Assembly: GCA_035529075.1 (NCBI GenBank)
Contig: DATKXK010000003.1
Span: 1-64,000 of the forward strand
From: Acidobacteriota bacterium
Lineage (GTDB): Bacteria > Zixibacteria > MSB-5A5 > GN15 > FEB-12
Reading direction: 5' to 3'
Length of the DNA stretch: 64,000 nt
The position numbers and the translations under genes are program-made. Position 1 is the stretch's first letter, and each line of letters begins with the position of its first letter. Shown here in pieces: positions 50,932-59,837 of the stretch. The notes under the pieces were generated by a model. It was not told the origin of the DNA and ran no database searches. It was given only the letters and a program-made list of their open reading frames with translations.

Positions 50932-53226
50932 TTAGATTGTTACCGTCAGATCGTATTTGAACCCGGCGAAGACCGTAAAGCCAGGCCAGTAACCGTAGCG
51001 GAACTTGGTCTTGCCCAGCAGGTTCTCCAGCCTCACAAAGGTTTCCAGGCCGTTGTGAAACCGTTTGAAGAGGTTCAGGTTGAGAGTCGTGCGGGACGGT
51101 GCGAACTCGTCCGGCTGGCCCTCGTTGCCCCCCGTGTTGGAGCGCGGTACCCACAGCTTGCGGGACTGGTGATCACCCCAGAAACTCGCGCCCAGGCCGC
51201 TGCCCTCGTGAAACGCCGTCAGGAAGAACTTGAACGTGTGTGCGGGTCGATTTACAAGCTTATTGCCGGTCTCGATCACCTGCGCGCTGTCCGTCCCCGC
51301 ATACAGGGTGCTGTCGGTATCAAGGATGAGATTGTACAGGTAGTTGTATGAGAACGAGAGGTCCATGGCTCCTGAAAGCCGGATACGAGATTCCCACTCT
51401 ATTCCCTGGGTTATGGCCGTCTCGATATTCTGGTACACGTACACGCCTCGCGTGTACCTGGGCGTAAAGCCGATCAGGATGAAATCAATGAGATCCTCAA
51501 GATGATTGTAGAAGTACGTGACCCGGTGCAGGCCGATGGCACCGTACGAAAACTCGGCCGAGAGGGAACTGTTCAGGGAGTTCTCCTGCTTCAAGTCGGA
51601 GAAGTTGCCCGCCCCGACGTCAAGGTCGGGCGGAAGTGTCACTTTCCCACCGTAGACGATGTACCCGGCGGAACTGTGGTCGAATACAAAGTACTGCTGC
51701 TTTATCGAGGGTACCCTGAACCCCCTGCCCACGAAACCGCGAAGCCTCAGTTGCCGGTGCGGCGTGTACATGACGCTGAGCGACGGGTTTACGTGCCCGC
51801 CGAAAGAACTGTGGTGCTCGTACCGAATCCCGGGCAGAAGGTTGAGGTTCTTTACCGGAGAATATTCGTACTGCAAATAGGCGGCCCCGGACCGGTCAGC
51901 CTCCTGCTGGGAGATTAGCTCAGACGATATCAGGTCCTGGTAATTCAGGTCGAACCCATACGTGGCTACGTGATTCTGGCCGATCACGTAGTTGGAGCTG
52001 TAGGACAACTCCCAGTACAGGTCCTGCGTATCCGAGGTGTCAATCCAGTACGGGCCGCTGTACTTGTTCCAGTTATGGACATAGTAGGTGGCAAAAAGCC
52101 GTGTCTTCATGGAGTATCTGTCGCCGGAGAGGAAATCAACGGTGACGGAGCCCTCGTAGCGCTGGTTTGACTCCTCGTCGTCGTACACATACGTCACCGG
52201 ATCGCTGATCTCGTTCTCCCTGATTTCCTCGGACTCTATCCAGTCCCGTCGCTCGTGCATGAAGCGGGCCTTGGCCGTCAGGCCCCATTGAGGTGACAAT
52301 TCCGTTCTCGCCTTGCCGCTGAGATTCCAGCGGTCAATCCGTTCCTGGCCGTTGGTGTGCGGCGTGCTCCGGTCAAGGTCGAAACCGTCGGTTGAAAAGA
52401 GCTTTGCCCCCAGGTGGAGCCCCGCCCGTTCGCCGCCGAGCTCCAACTCGGCTGACGGGTTGTAGCTGGTATGAGTACCATAGTCCAGATACAGGCCGGC
52501 CCTGCGGTCGCTCCGAGGCGGCTTTTTGGTGATGATGTTTATTACGCCACCCATGGCCTCGGACCCGTACAGGGTGGAGCCGGTGCCCTTGACCACCTCG
52601 ATCTTCTTCACATTGGTGAGCGCATACTGGCTGAGGTCAATTGACCCGCGCACGCGGCCTACCGCGCGCTCACCATCGACCAGCACCAGAACCCGATCCC
52701 CTTCAATCCCCCTGATCGTCGCTCCCTGCCCCGAAAGGTCCTCGTTGATTTGAACACCAATGGCCGAGGCCAGCGCCTCGTCCACCGTCGTTGCCCCGGT
52801 CCTCTGAAAATCACGCTGGGTAATCACTTCCGTCTGAACCGGCACGTTCTTCAGAAGGTGAGGCGACCGCGTACCGGTCACCACGACGTCGTTGAGAACC
52901 CACGGGGCCGGCCGGAGCCGAATTTCAAGCGTCTGCTCGCCGCTCACCTGCACGACCAGCGTGTCGCCCGGATCGTATCCGACGTGCGTGGCCAGAATAT
53001 GGTACTTGCCGTCCGACAGACGCTTGAATCGGAACACGCCCTTGTTGTCCGTCGGGACGACGTCGCCGGTCTCCAGAATCCTGACGTTCACGTCCTGGAT
53101 GACCGTTCCGGTTTCCTTGTCCAGGACCCGGCCGGTCAGAGCACCGGCCAGAGCCGAACCGACAAGGATTCCGCAAGCCAGAGCCGCGAAGTAGAGAATT
53201 CGAAACATGATGACTGCCTGACTCAT
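50932..53226 (-). CDS. TonB-dependent receptor, probably heme/iron uptake
   Basis: 764 residues; ATG at 53226 or 53208. A signal peptide near GSALAGA is followed by a CarboxypepD_reg-like domain (GRVLDKETGTVIQDVNVR), then the plug: VVTGTRSPHLLKNVPVQTEV, GATIRGIEGDRVLVLVDGER and GSEAMGGVINIITKKPPRSD. The barrel ends in FAGFKYDLTVTI. This looks like the FepA/BtuB/HmuR group. The HmuY-like lipoprotein gene follows by 36 bases and shares the transcript. No Fur box could be certified upstream. Confidence 0.9.
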   Translation of the reverse strand: MSQAVIMFRILYFAALACGILVGSALAGALTGRVLDKETGTVIQDVNVRILETGDVVPTDNKGVFRFKRLSDGKYHILATHVGYDPGDTLVVQVSGEQTLEIRLRPAPWVLNDVVVTGTRSPHLLKNVPVQTEVITQRDFQRTGATTVDEALASAIGVQINEDLSGQGATIRGIEGDRVLVLVDGERAVGRVRGSIDLSQYALTNVKKIEVVKGTGSTLYGSEAMGGVINIITKKPPRSDRRAGLYLDYGTHTSYNPSAELELGGERAGLHLGAKLFSTDGFDLDRSTPHTNGQERIDRWNLSGKARTELSPQWGLTAKARFMHERRDWIESEEIRENEISDPVTYVYDDEESNQRYEGSVTVDFLSGDRYSMKTRLFATYYVHNWNKYSGPYWIDTSDTQDLYWELSYSSNYVIGQNHVATYGFDLNYQDLISSELISQQEADRSGAAYLQYEYSPVKNLNLLPGIRYEHHSSFGGHVNPSLSVMYTPHRQLRLRGFVGRGFRVPSIKQQYFVFDHSSAGYIVYGGKVTLPPDLDVGAGNFSDLKQENSLNSSLSAEFSYGAIGLHRVTYFYNHLEDLIDFILIGFTPRYTRGVYVYQNIETAITQGIEWESRIRLSGAMDLSFSYNYLYNLILDTDSTLYAGTDSAQVIETGNKLVNRPAHTFKFFLTAFHEGSGLGASFWGDHQSRKLWVPRSNTGGNEGQPDEFAPSRTTLNLNLFKRFHNGLETFVRLENLLGKTKFRYGYWPGFTVFAGFKYDLTVTI

Positions 53227-53392
53227 AGTTGATTTCTATTGCCGCCCAAGGTAGGGCAGGATCGGCCGGTTTTGTCACCGCGATGTCATCAAAATGGGTC
53301 TAACAGGTGCATTTTGTTACTTTTGTCACGAAGTCACCGGCCCTGCCGGTCGGGGCCGCCCTCTGGCGAAACCCGGGGTGTCTCGTGGCAGC

Positions 53393-54340
53393 TTAACGGG
53401 AGAACTTTTTGGCGGCCTTTTCCAGGTCGGGGTGACTCAGGGCAAGCAGTTGCTTGTCAATCGAGGCCATCAGGTCGGGCTCGAGAGTCGACAGCCGGCG
53501 GGCGAAGGTTCCGGATTCGATTTCGCGGTACAGGCGCGTCATCCTTTTTCTTACGGCTCCATCTATCAGCTTGGGGCCGGCCAGAATCGAGCCGTAGCGG
53601 GCGGTAGCGGAAATACGTCGCAACATACCTTCAATCCCGTGTTCCTTGATCAGGCGCACAATCAGGTCGAGCTGATACGCCACTTCCAGGTAGGCGTGCT
53701 CCGGCGGGAGCCCGTTTTCCACCAGAACCTCGAACCCGTTCTTGATCAGGGCCGACAGCCCGCCGCAGAGCACGGCCTGCTCGCCGAAAATGTCGCCGAC
53801 CGCCTCGGCCGCGAAGGTGGTCTTCAGCAGTCGCTTCCGCTTTATCCCTATCGCGTCGGCCAAGCCAAAGACAGTGCGCAGGGCCTTGCCTGAATGGTTC
53901 CGGGCCACGGCATAGAAGGCCGAGACAGAGCGGTCCGTAAGGAATTTCTCCCTTAGAGCCACCCCGGGGGCGTGCGGTGCGATCAGCACGACATCACAGG
54001 CGGCGGGGGGTTTTACGAGTCCGAAATGCACCGACATCCCGTGCAGGAAGAGCAGCGTTGCGCCCGCCCTGAGGTTCTTCTCGATGTCCCGGCTGAATAC
54101 ACGACCGTGAAGATGATCGGGAAAGGCCATGCAGACAACATCAGCCACGCGCACGGCCTGCCCAATCGTGGTTATGGAGGCAAACCGGTCCTGTCGCGCG
54201 CGCCTGCGGGATTTCGACCCGGAGCGTAACCCCAGCGTTACGCTGAGCCCGGAGTCCCGCAGGTTCAGAGAGAGGGCCCGGCCCTGGGAACCGTAGCCGA
54301 CCATGACCACGCGTTTTTTTTCCTTGTCTGGCAGAATCAC
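53393..54340 (-). CDS. Ketol-acid reductoisomerase-like protein with altered metal site
   Basis: 315 residues of class I KARI length. The NADP(H) loop GYGSQGRALSLNLRDSG, the HG catalytic site (FLHGMSVHFG) and DIFGEQAVLCGGLSALIKNGFE align with KARI (ilvC), which makes dihydroxy-acid for branched-chain synthesis. Known metal ligands: Asp and Glu in D-x-FGEQ are kept; in AYFECLHELKL the second Glu is replaced, here AYLEVAYQLDL, so one ligand is Gln. The N-terminal part PKGPGH is also changed to HAPG. It may be a paralogue with a different substrate. No other ilv/leu genes are nearby. Confidence 0.8.
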   Translation of the reverse strand: MILPDKEKKRVVMVGYGSQGRALSLNLRDSGLSVTLGLRSGSKSRRRARQDRFASITTIGQAVRVADVVCMAFPDHLHGRVFSRDIEKNLRAGATLLFLHGMSVHFGLVKPPAACDVVLIAPHAPGVALREKFLTDRSVSAFYAVARNHSGKALRTVFGLADAIGIKRKRLLKTTFAAEAVGDIFGEQAVLCGGLSALIKNGFEVLVENGLPPEHAYLEVAYQLDLIVRLIKEHGIEGMLRRISATARYGSILAGPKLIDGAVRKRMTRLYREIESGTFARRLSTLEPDLMASIDKQLLALSHPDLEKAAKKFSR

Positions 54341-54385
54341 GGCGGTAATATAGACATACGCTCAAGCTTTTCCAATAGTGCCCAC

Positions 54386-55279
54386 ATGTTACCGGTAGAC
54401 GCATATCACGAATCGATGCAGGCGCTGGTCAGGGTCGCGCTGCAGGAAGACATCCGCGAGGGGGATATCACCTCGCTGGCCGCCTTGGAGCCAAACCCGG
54501 CCAGGGGCGGGATTATCGCCAAATCGGACGGCGTTCTCTCCGGAGTGGAGCCGGTCATGCTCGTATTTCGAACCGTGGACTCGGCCAACAAGGTGCGTTT
54601 CCTCCTGAACGACGGCGACAGGTTCTGCCCGGGGCAGACAGTGGCAGAGATCGACGGGTTCAATCAGACTATTCTTGCTTCCGAGCGAGTCGCCCTGAAT
54701 TTCCTCGGGTGCCTTTCCGGAGTGGCCACCATGACGCGAGCGTTCGTCGAGAGAATCTCCGGTACTTCCTGCACGATTCTCGACACGCGGAAAACGACCC
54801 CGGGCTGGCGGCTGCTGGAGAAGGCCGCCGTTTGCCACGGCGGCGGCAAGAACCATCGCCTGGGCCTTTACGATATGATTCTTATCAAGGATAACCACAT
54901 CGCCTCAGCCGGCTCCGTGGCCGGTGCCGTCAGGCGAGCCCGGGAGTTTCTGGATACAGCCGGTTTCAGGCTGCAGTTTAATAGCAGCGCTGAACGCGTC
55001 GATCTCGAGGTTGAAGTTGCCACCGAGGAACAGCTCAAGGAAGCGCTCGGGGCCGGGGTCAAGCGCATTATGATCGACAACCAGGCCATCGAGTCGCTTG
55101 CCCGCCTGGTCAAGACGGCCAGAAAGCTCGACCCCGACGCCAAGCTGGAAGCATCCGGCAACGTCACCCTTGAAACCGTTGCGCAGATCGCCGCTACCGG
55201 CGTGGACTACATCTCTGTCGGCGCTATTACGCACTCGGCGCCGGCAGCCGACTTCTCGTTGCAGTTTTCCGAAGAATGA
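54386..55279 (+). CDS. nadC: Quinolinate phosphoribosyltransferase
   Basis: 297 residues. NadC converts quinolinate and PRPP to nicotinate mononucleotide. The conserved active-site block is RKTTPGWRLLEKAAVCHGGG with the following NHRLGLYDMILIKDNHI, and YISVGAITHSAPAADFSL at the end. The length is normal. It is divergent from the KARI-like gene and overlaps the birA start by ATGA, so nadC-birA is one operon. Confidence 0.96.
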   Translation: MLPVDAYHESMQALVRVALQEDIREGDITSLAALEPNPARGGIIAKSDGVLSGVEPVMLVFRTVDSANKVRFLLNDGDRFCPGQTVAEIDGFNQTILASERVALNFLGCLSGVATMTRAFVERISGTSCTILDTRKTTPGWRLLEKAAVCHGGGKNHRLGLYDMILIKDNHIASAGSVAGAVRRAREFLDTAGFRLQFNSSAERVDLEVEVATEEQLKEALGAGVKRIMIDNQAIESLARLVKTARKLDPDAKLEASGNVTLETVAQIAATGVDYISVGAITHSAPAADFSLQFSEE

Positions 55280-56274
55280 TCCCCACTGGCCCCAACCTGG
55301 AGCAGATCGCCGACACCCTGGTCCTGGACATCCGTCGCAAACCCGGTCAGCCGGTCGCTTTCGCGACCCTGCAGAAAAGACTGCGGCTCGATCAGGATAC
55401 CATCGAGGCCGCCCTGCATTTGCTGGCCTCGAACGACTACCGCATCAGGAAGGGCAGGAAAGCAGTGACGTTTGTGGCTCCTCCTGACCGCATGATACCG
55501 CTTGAAATCCGGTACCGTCTCGGGACCAGGTGGCTCGGTACCTCGGTGCACGCGTATAACACGGTCAAGTCAACAAACGTGATCGCGGCGCAGTTAGCCG
55601 AGCGCGGGGCGGTTCAGGGCACTATCGTCACGGCCGAGCGGCAAACTAAGGGACGCGGGCGCCTTGGGCGCTCCTGGTACTCACCGCCCGGTACCGGCAT
55701 CTATGTCTCTATTGTATTGAGACCCGCCTTTTCACCCGAACGCGCCCCCGGCATGTCCATCATGACCGCCACCGCCCTGGCCGACACCGTGGCGAACTAT
55801 TGCCCGGGCGAGGTTCAGATCAAATGGCCCAACGACCTCCTCATCAACGGCAGGAAGACCGCCGGCATCCTCACCGAACTCTCGGCCGAGCGAGGACGTA
55901 TCGGACACCTGATTGTCGGTGTCGGAATCAACGTCAACAACAGCGCCCAATCCTTCCCGGAGGAGCTCCGGAAAACGGCCACGTCTCTCCGGCGCGTGCT
56001 CAAGCGCAAAGTCAGCCGCGTGGAACTGCTCCAGCGTTTCCTGCGGCATTTCGAGAAGGAGTACGAGACCTACACTCGTCACGGCCTGCAAAAACGGCTC
56101 GGCCGGATTCGCCGCTACTCGTCCCTTGTCGGCAGGCAGGTAGTCGTGAAGTCCGGACGAAGCACCGTCAGCGGCACGGCTGTCGATATCGGCCCGGACG
56201 GCAGTCTGATCATAGAGACCCCGAAGAAACGCATCCCGGTGACGGCCGGCGAAGTGCGGCTGGCTGACGGCTGA
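55276..56274 (+). CDS. birA: Biotin-[acetyl-CoA carboxylase] ligase
   Basis: 332 residues. An N-terminal winged-helix domain (about 5-65, with the RLRLDQDTIEAALHLLAS helix) is followed by the ligase domain: NTVKSTNVIAAQLAERGA, the biotinyl-AMP loop GRGRLGRSWYSPPGTGIY, VQIKWPNDLLINGRKTAGIL, and a C-terminal SH3-like cap. The DNA-binding domain suggests it may also repress biotin genes, but no bio genes are nearby. It overlaps nadC by four bases. Confidence 0.96.
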   Translation: MIPTGPNLEQIADTLVLDIRRKPGQPVAFATLQKRLRLDQDTIEAALHLLASNDYRIRKGRKAVTFVAPPDRMIPLEIRYRLGTRWLGTSVHAYNTVKSTNVIAAQLAERGAVQGTIVTAERQTKGRGRLGRSWYSPPGTGIYVSIVLRPAFSPERAPGMSIMTATALADTVANYCPGEVQIKWPNDLLINGRKTAGILTELSAERGRIGHLIVGVGINVNNSAQSFPEELRKTATSLRRVLKRKVSRVELLQRFLRHFEKEYETYTRHGLQKRLGRIRRYSSLVGRQVVVKSGRSTVSGTAVDIGPDGSLIIETPKKRIPVTAGEVRLADG

Positions 56275-56353
56275 CAACTCCCGCCCCTTGCTCACCGCCC
56301 CGCCCGGTGTGGGCCGGCTTGCATTTCGCGTCCCGATATGCTACCATAGCCGC

Positions 56354-56728
56354 ATGTACAACGAGAGCATCATGGAACATTTCCACAACCCGCGCAACGT
56401 GGGTGAAATCGAAGAGGCCGACGGTATCGGCCAGGCGGGCAACCCGGAAACCGGCGACGTCATGAAAATGTACATCAAGATCGCCGACGGCCGGATCACC
56501 GAGGCACGGCATAAGACGTTTGGCAACGCCGTGGCCATCGCGGTCAGTTCCATGGCCACGCTGATGATTATCGGCAAGACGCTGGACGAGGCTGCCGCCA
56601 TGACCAGGGAGGACGTCTCCCGGGCACTTGACGGTATCCCGCCGGACAAAATGGACTGCTCCAACATGGCACCGGATGCCGTCCGCGCGGCCATAGAAGA
56701 CTACCGGGCACAGAGTACGCAACCCTGA
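56354..56728 (+). CDS. IscU/NifU-N-like Fe-S scaffold protein lacking two ligand cysteines
   Basis: 124 residues from the ATG at 56354. Alignment with IscU is good: YNESIMEHFHNPRNVG, GDVMKMYIKI, KTFGNAVAIAVSS, and DKMDCSNMAPDAVRAAI. The first and second ligand Cys are absent: G-A-P-A-C-G-D in IscU is GNPETGD (Thr), and T-(F/Y)-G-C-G-S is TFGNAV (Asn). Only the third Cys (DCS) is kept, together with the Asp in GDVM. Assembly of a [2Fe-2S] cluster as in IscU is unlikely. Its role may be different or degenerate. It lies between birA and mutM. Confidence 0.85.
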   Translation: MYNESIMEHFHNPRNVGEIEEADGIGQAGNPETGDVMKMYIKIADGRITEARHKTFGNAVAIAVSSMATLMIIGKTLDEAAAMTREDVSRALDGIPPDKMDCSNMAPDAVRAAIEDYRAQSTQP

Positions 56729-56746
56729 GCCCTCCGCCTGCCACCT

Positions 56747-57601
56747 ATGCCTGAACTCCCCGAAGTAGAAACGACCGTCCGCGGACTGCGGGCAACGATC
56801 ACCGGAAAGACCATCGAGCGCGTCACCCTGCACGCCCCGCCGTCGTCAATCGTGGTCAGCCCCTCGCTGGGGCCGGTGCGCTTCGATTCCCTGCTGCCGG
56901 GCAGGACCGTCCGCGCCGTAACCCGCCGGGGCAAGAACATACTGGTCTCCCTGACGGGCGACATCACCCTCTGGATCCATCTGAAGATGACGGGCCGCCT
57001 GACGTGGGTTCCGGCCGGCACACCGCCGGGCCGGCACGACCTGGTCCTGTTCGACTTTGAGAGGGACAGTTCGTCCAATGCTCGCATGCATCTGCGCTTC
57101 AACGACTATCGGCGCTTTGGCCGCCTGCGCCTCTTCCCGGACGAGGAACTGTTCAAGCAGAAGGGGCTTAAGGAACTCGGGCCGGAACCACTGGAGATTT
57201 CCGCTGAGCAATTCGTCCGGTTGTGCCATCGCCGTGCCCGCATGATCAAGCCCGCCCTGCTCGACCAGTCGTTTATTGCCGGCCTCGGCAACATATATGC
57301 CGATGAGTCACTCTATCATGCCCGAATCCATCCCCGGCGCCTCATCACCTCCGTATCCCGGAGAAAGCTCATGACATTACACGGCCAGATCCGGAGACTG
57401 CTGCACAAAGCCATCCGGCTGATGGGCACCTCCGTCGACACCTACGCAGGCGTCGACGGTCAACCCGGGGGATTCCAGAGATACTTGAAAGTATACGGCA
57501 ACGAGGGCGAGCCGTGCCGCTCATGCGGCACGACGATCGTGCGGGAGAAGATCGGGTCACGGTCGGCGTCTTTTTGTCCCCGCTGCCAGCGGTTGCGGTA
57601 A
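56747..57601 (+). CDS. mutM: Formamidopyrimidine-DNA glycosylase
   Basis: 284 residues. Pro2 and Glu3 of MPELPEVETTVRGL are the catalytic residues; the Lys in FHLKMTG-type IHLKMTGRL is present. The H2TH helix region is DQSFIAGLGNIYADE and the zinc finger is CRSCGTTIVREKIGSRSASFC-PRC. The enzyme removes 8-oxoguanine and nicks the backbone. The full family length is kept. It ends convergently with the ABC ATPase gene. Confidence 0.97.
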   Translation: MPELPEVETTVRGLRATITGKTIERVTLHAPPSSIVVSPSLGPVRFDSLLPGRTVRAVTRRGKNILVSLTGDITLWIHLKMTGRLTWVPAGTPPGRHDLVLFDFERDSSSNARMHLRFNDYRRFGRLRLFPDEELFKQKGLKELGPEPLEISAEQFVRLCHRRARMIKPALLDQSFIAGLGNIYADESLYHARIHPRRLITSVSRRKLMTLHGQIRRLLHKAIRLMGTSVDTYAGVDGQPGGFQRYLKVYGNEGEPCRSCGTTIVREKIGSRSASFCPRCQRLR

Positions 57602-57632
57602 CGACCAAGCCGGACCCTCTCGGTCAGGAAAC

Positions 57633-58685
57633 TCAGGCCCACAGGAGATTGCGGCCGGTATCAGGGTCAAAATAGTGCAGCGCCGACGCCTCAAGGGTGA
57701 AACGGACCTCCTGCCCCACCGCTATCGGCCGGGATACGTTTGACACCGTCAACGAATGCTCCTTAAACGATAACCGCACCACGTACTCGTCGCCCATGTA
57801 GTCGCAGGATTCGATGCGTCCCCCGAGGGGACCATCACCACGGATTTCTATGGCCTCCGGGCGCAGCCCCGCCAGAAGCCCGGCGGCGGCCTTGGCAGCC
57901 ACCGCGTCCGGTACTTGCACGCCGAACGGCACCAGCCTGCCGCTGTCTATCCGGGCCGCAATGAGATTCATCTGCGGCTGACCGATGAACAGCGCCGCAA
58001 ACCTGGTGGCCGGCCGCTGGTACAGGTCTTCCGGGGAGCCTATCTGCTCGAGCTGTCCGTCGTTAAGCAGGACAATGCGGTCGGCCATGGTGAGTGCTTC
58101 GGCCTGATCGTGGGTCACGTGAATCATCGTGCGCCCCAGGTTCCTTTGTATGCGGACTATCTCGTGCCGCATCCTCATCCGCAACTCGGCGTCGAGGTTG
58201 GACAGAGGTTCGTCCAGCAGGAATATCGCCGGCTCGCGCACCATAGCCCGCCCGAGGGCCACGCGCTGGCGCTGGCCGCCGGATAACTGGCCCGGCTTGT
58301 CCCGCAGGCGGTCGGCCAGACCGAGCATCTCGGCAATCCGCCGCACGCGCGCAGCACGTTCCTTACCGGACATGCCGGCCACTCTCAGCGGAAAATCGAG
58401 GTTTCTCTGTACCGACATGTGCGGGTACAGCGAGTAATTCTGGAAAACGAGCGCCACGTTCCGGTCCCGCGGCCGCAGCCGGTCCACTCGCTTACTGTCG
58501 ATGTATACCTCGCCCGTGGTCGGCTCCTCAAGCCCGGCGATTATGCGCAGGATAGTGGACTTACCGCACCCGGAAGGCCCCAGCAGCACGGCCAGCTCTC
58601 CTGCGGTCAATTCCAGGGAGATATCCTGCAACACCGGCTTCCCATCGTAGACCTTGGAGATGTTCTTCAGTACCAGCCCGGACAT
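57633..58685 (-). CDS. ABC-transporter ATPase of the MalK/UgpC type
   Basis: 350 residues. Walker A is GPSGCGKSTILRIIAG, Q-loop LVFQNYSLYPHMSV, signature LSGGQRQRVALGRAMV, Walker B PAIFLLDEPLSNLD and switch His HVTHDQAEA. The C-terminal TOBE/OB region (about 240-350, LLAGLRPEAIEI) is typical of sugar, glycerol-3-phosphate or polyamine importers. No permease or binding protein is adjacent, so the substrate is unknown. It starts directly after the recF stop (TAGATG). Confidence 0.93.
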   Translation of the reverse strand: MSGLVLKNISKVYDGKPVLQDISLELTAGELAVLLGPSGCGKSTILRIIAGLEEPTTGEVYIDSKRVDRLRPRDRNVALVFQNYSLYPHMSVQRNLDFPLRVAGMSGKERAARVRRIAEMLGLADRLRDKPGQLSGGQRQRVALGRAMVREPAIFLLDEPLSNLDAELRMRMRHEIVRIQRNLGRTMIHVTHDQAEALTMADRIVLLNDGQLEQIGSPEDLYQRPATRFAALFIGQPQMNLIAARIDSGRLVPFGVQVPDAVAAKAAAGLLAGLRPEAIEIRGDGPLGGRIESCDYMGDEYVVRLSFKEHSLTVSNVSRPIAVGQEVRFTLEASALHYFDPDTGRNLLWA

Positions 58686-59774
58686 CTAAGGTTGCTCCTC
58701 GATCCGCCCGTCCTCAAGGCGAAAAACCGCTCCCGACTCCCGAAGGTGTGCCGGCGGCTTATGGGCGGTTGTCAGAAACAGTTGCGAAAAACCCTCGAAA
58801 AGCCCTATCAAGCTCATCGCCCTTGCTTCGTCAAGCTCGGCAAATATCTCGTCCAGTAGAAGCAGCGGCGGCATACCACGCTCCCGCTTGAGCATCTGGT
58901 ATAAGGCCAGCTTAAGCGCCACTGCCGCCGTTCGCCACTGTCCCTGCGAACCATACATCCGGGCTGGGTATCCGGCAACTGAAAACAGAATCTCGTCGCG
59001 ATGCGGCCCCACGAGCGCCGTCTGCACGGCCCGTTCACGATCACTATGACCGTCCAACTGCACCTGGAAGGCTACCTCTGCATCCCCGATCTCCGCATGA
59101 CCGTTCGACAGCGGCACCGACGGCCGGTAGCGCAACTCAAACCGCTCACCGCCCGATATCCGTGCATAATACTCAGCGGCGGCGGCGGCAAGCGAGGACA
59201 GGAAACTGTTCCGGGCGCACGTGACCCGGGCGCCGTGAGAAATCAGAACACCGTCGAACGGTGAAGGGTCCATGTCCCTCTTGAGCGCTGCGTTCTTCTG
59301 CGCCAGCGCAGCCTGGTAGGCGATCAGGTCGCTGAGATACAGGCGGGAAAACTGTGAAAGGTACATGTCAAGAAAGGCCCGGCGGACGGCGGGCGGGCCC
59401 GCAAGAATCTCGCTGTCCTCGGGACCTACCGACACGGCGCAGAAGTGATCGTACAGTTCCCGCAGCTTTGACGGTGCCCCGTCGATCGTGACCTTTTTCC
59501 GTCCGCCGCGCTGGAACGCCACCGCCGGTGACTTCGGACCGCTCGAAGTGGCTATCTTTCCCTCGAGCCGGTACACGTCGCATTCATGTTGTAGCAGGAC
59601 GGTGTCGGGCGCCCGGCGCTGTGACCGTCCGAGACACAAGGTAAAGAGAGCTTCGAGGAGGTTGGTTTTACCCGAGCCATTGAGACCGTGCAGGACATTG
59701 ACGCCCGGAGCCGGGCTTAACTGCAACCGGCCGAGGTTACGAAAGCAGGTTACCGACAGCGACTGAACGTTCAT
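58686..59774 (-). CDS. recF: Recombination mediator RecF
   Basis: 362 residues from the ATG at 59774. It has the SMC-like N-terminus FRNLGRLQL, Walker A HGLNGSGKTNLLEAL, signature-like VSVGPEDSEIL and Walker B LLLDEIFAELDEAR, ending with LTTAHKPPAHL. RecF loads RecA at gaps. It follows dnaN by 63 bases in the usual dnaA-dnaN-recF order near the origin. Confidence 0.95.
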   Translation of the reverse strand: MNVQSLSVTCFRNLGRLQLSPAPGVNVLHGLNGSGKTNLLEALFTLCLGRSQRRAPDTVLLQHECDVYRLEGKIATSSGPKSPAVAFQRGGRKKVTIDGAPSKLRELYDHFCAVSVGPEDSEILAGPPAVRRAFLDMYLSQFSRLYLSDLIAYQAALAQKNAALKRDMDPSPFDGVLISHGARVTCARNSFLSSLAAAAAEYYARISGGERFELRYRPSVPLSNGHAEIGDAEVAFQVQLDGHSDRERAVQTALVGPHRDEILFSVAGYPARMYGSQGQWRTAAVALKLALYQMLKRERGMPPLLLLDEIFAELDEARAMSLIGLFEGFSQLFLTTAHKPPAHLRESGAVFRLEDGRIEEQP

Positions 59775-59837
59775 GGACTTCTCAACGTGCAGATCGCAGG
59801 GCAGACCCTGCCGCCGGCACGTCAGTCTCAAGCAACT

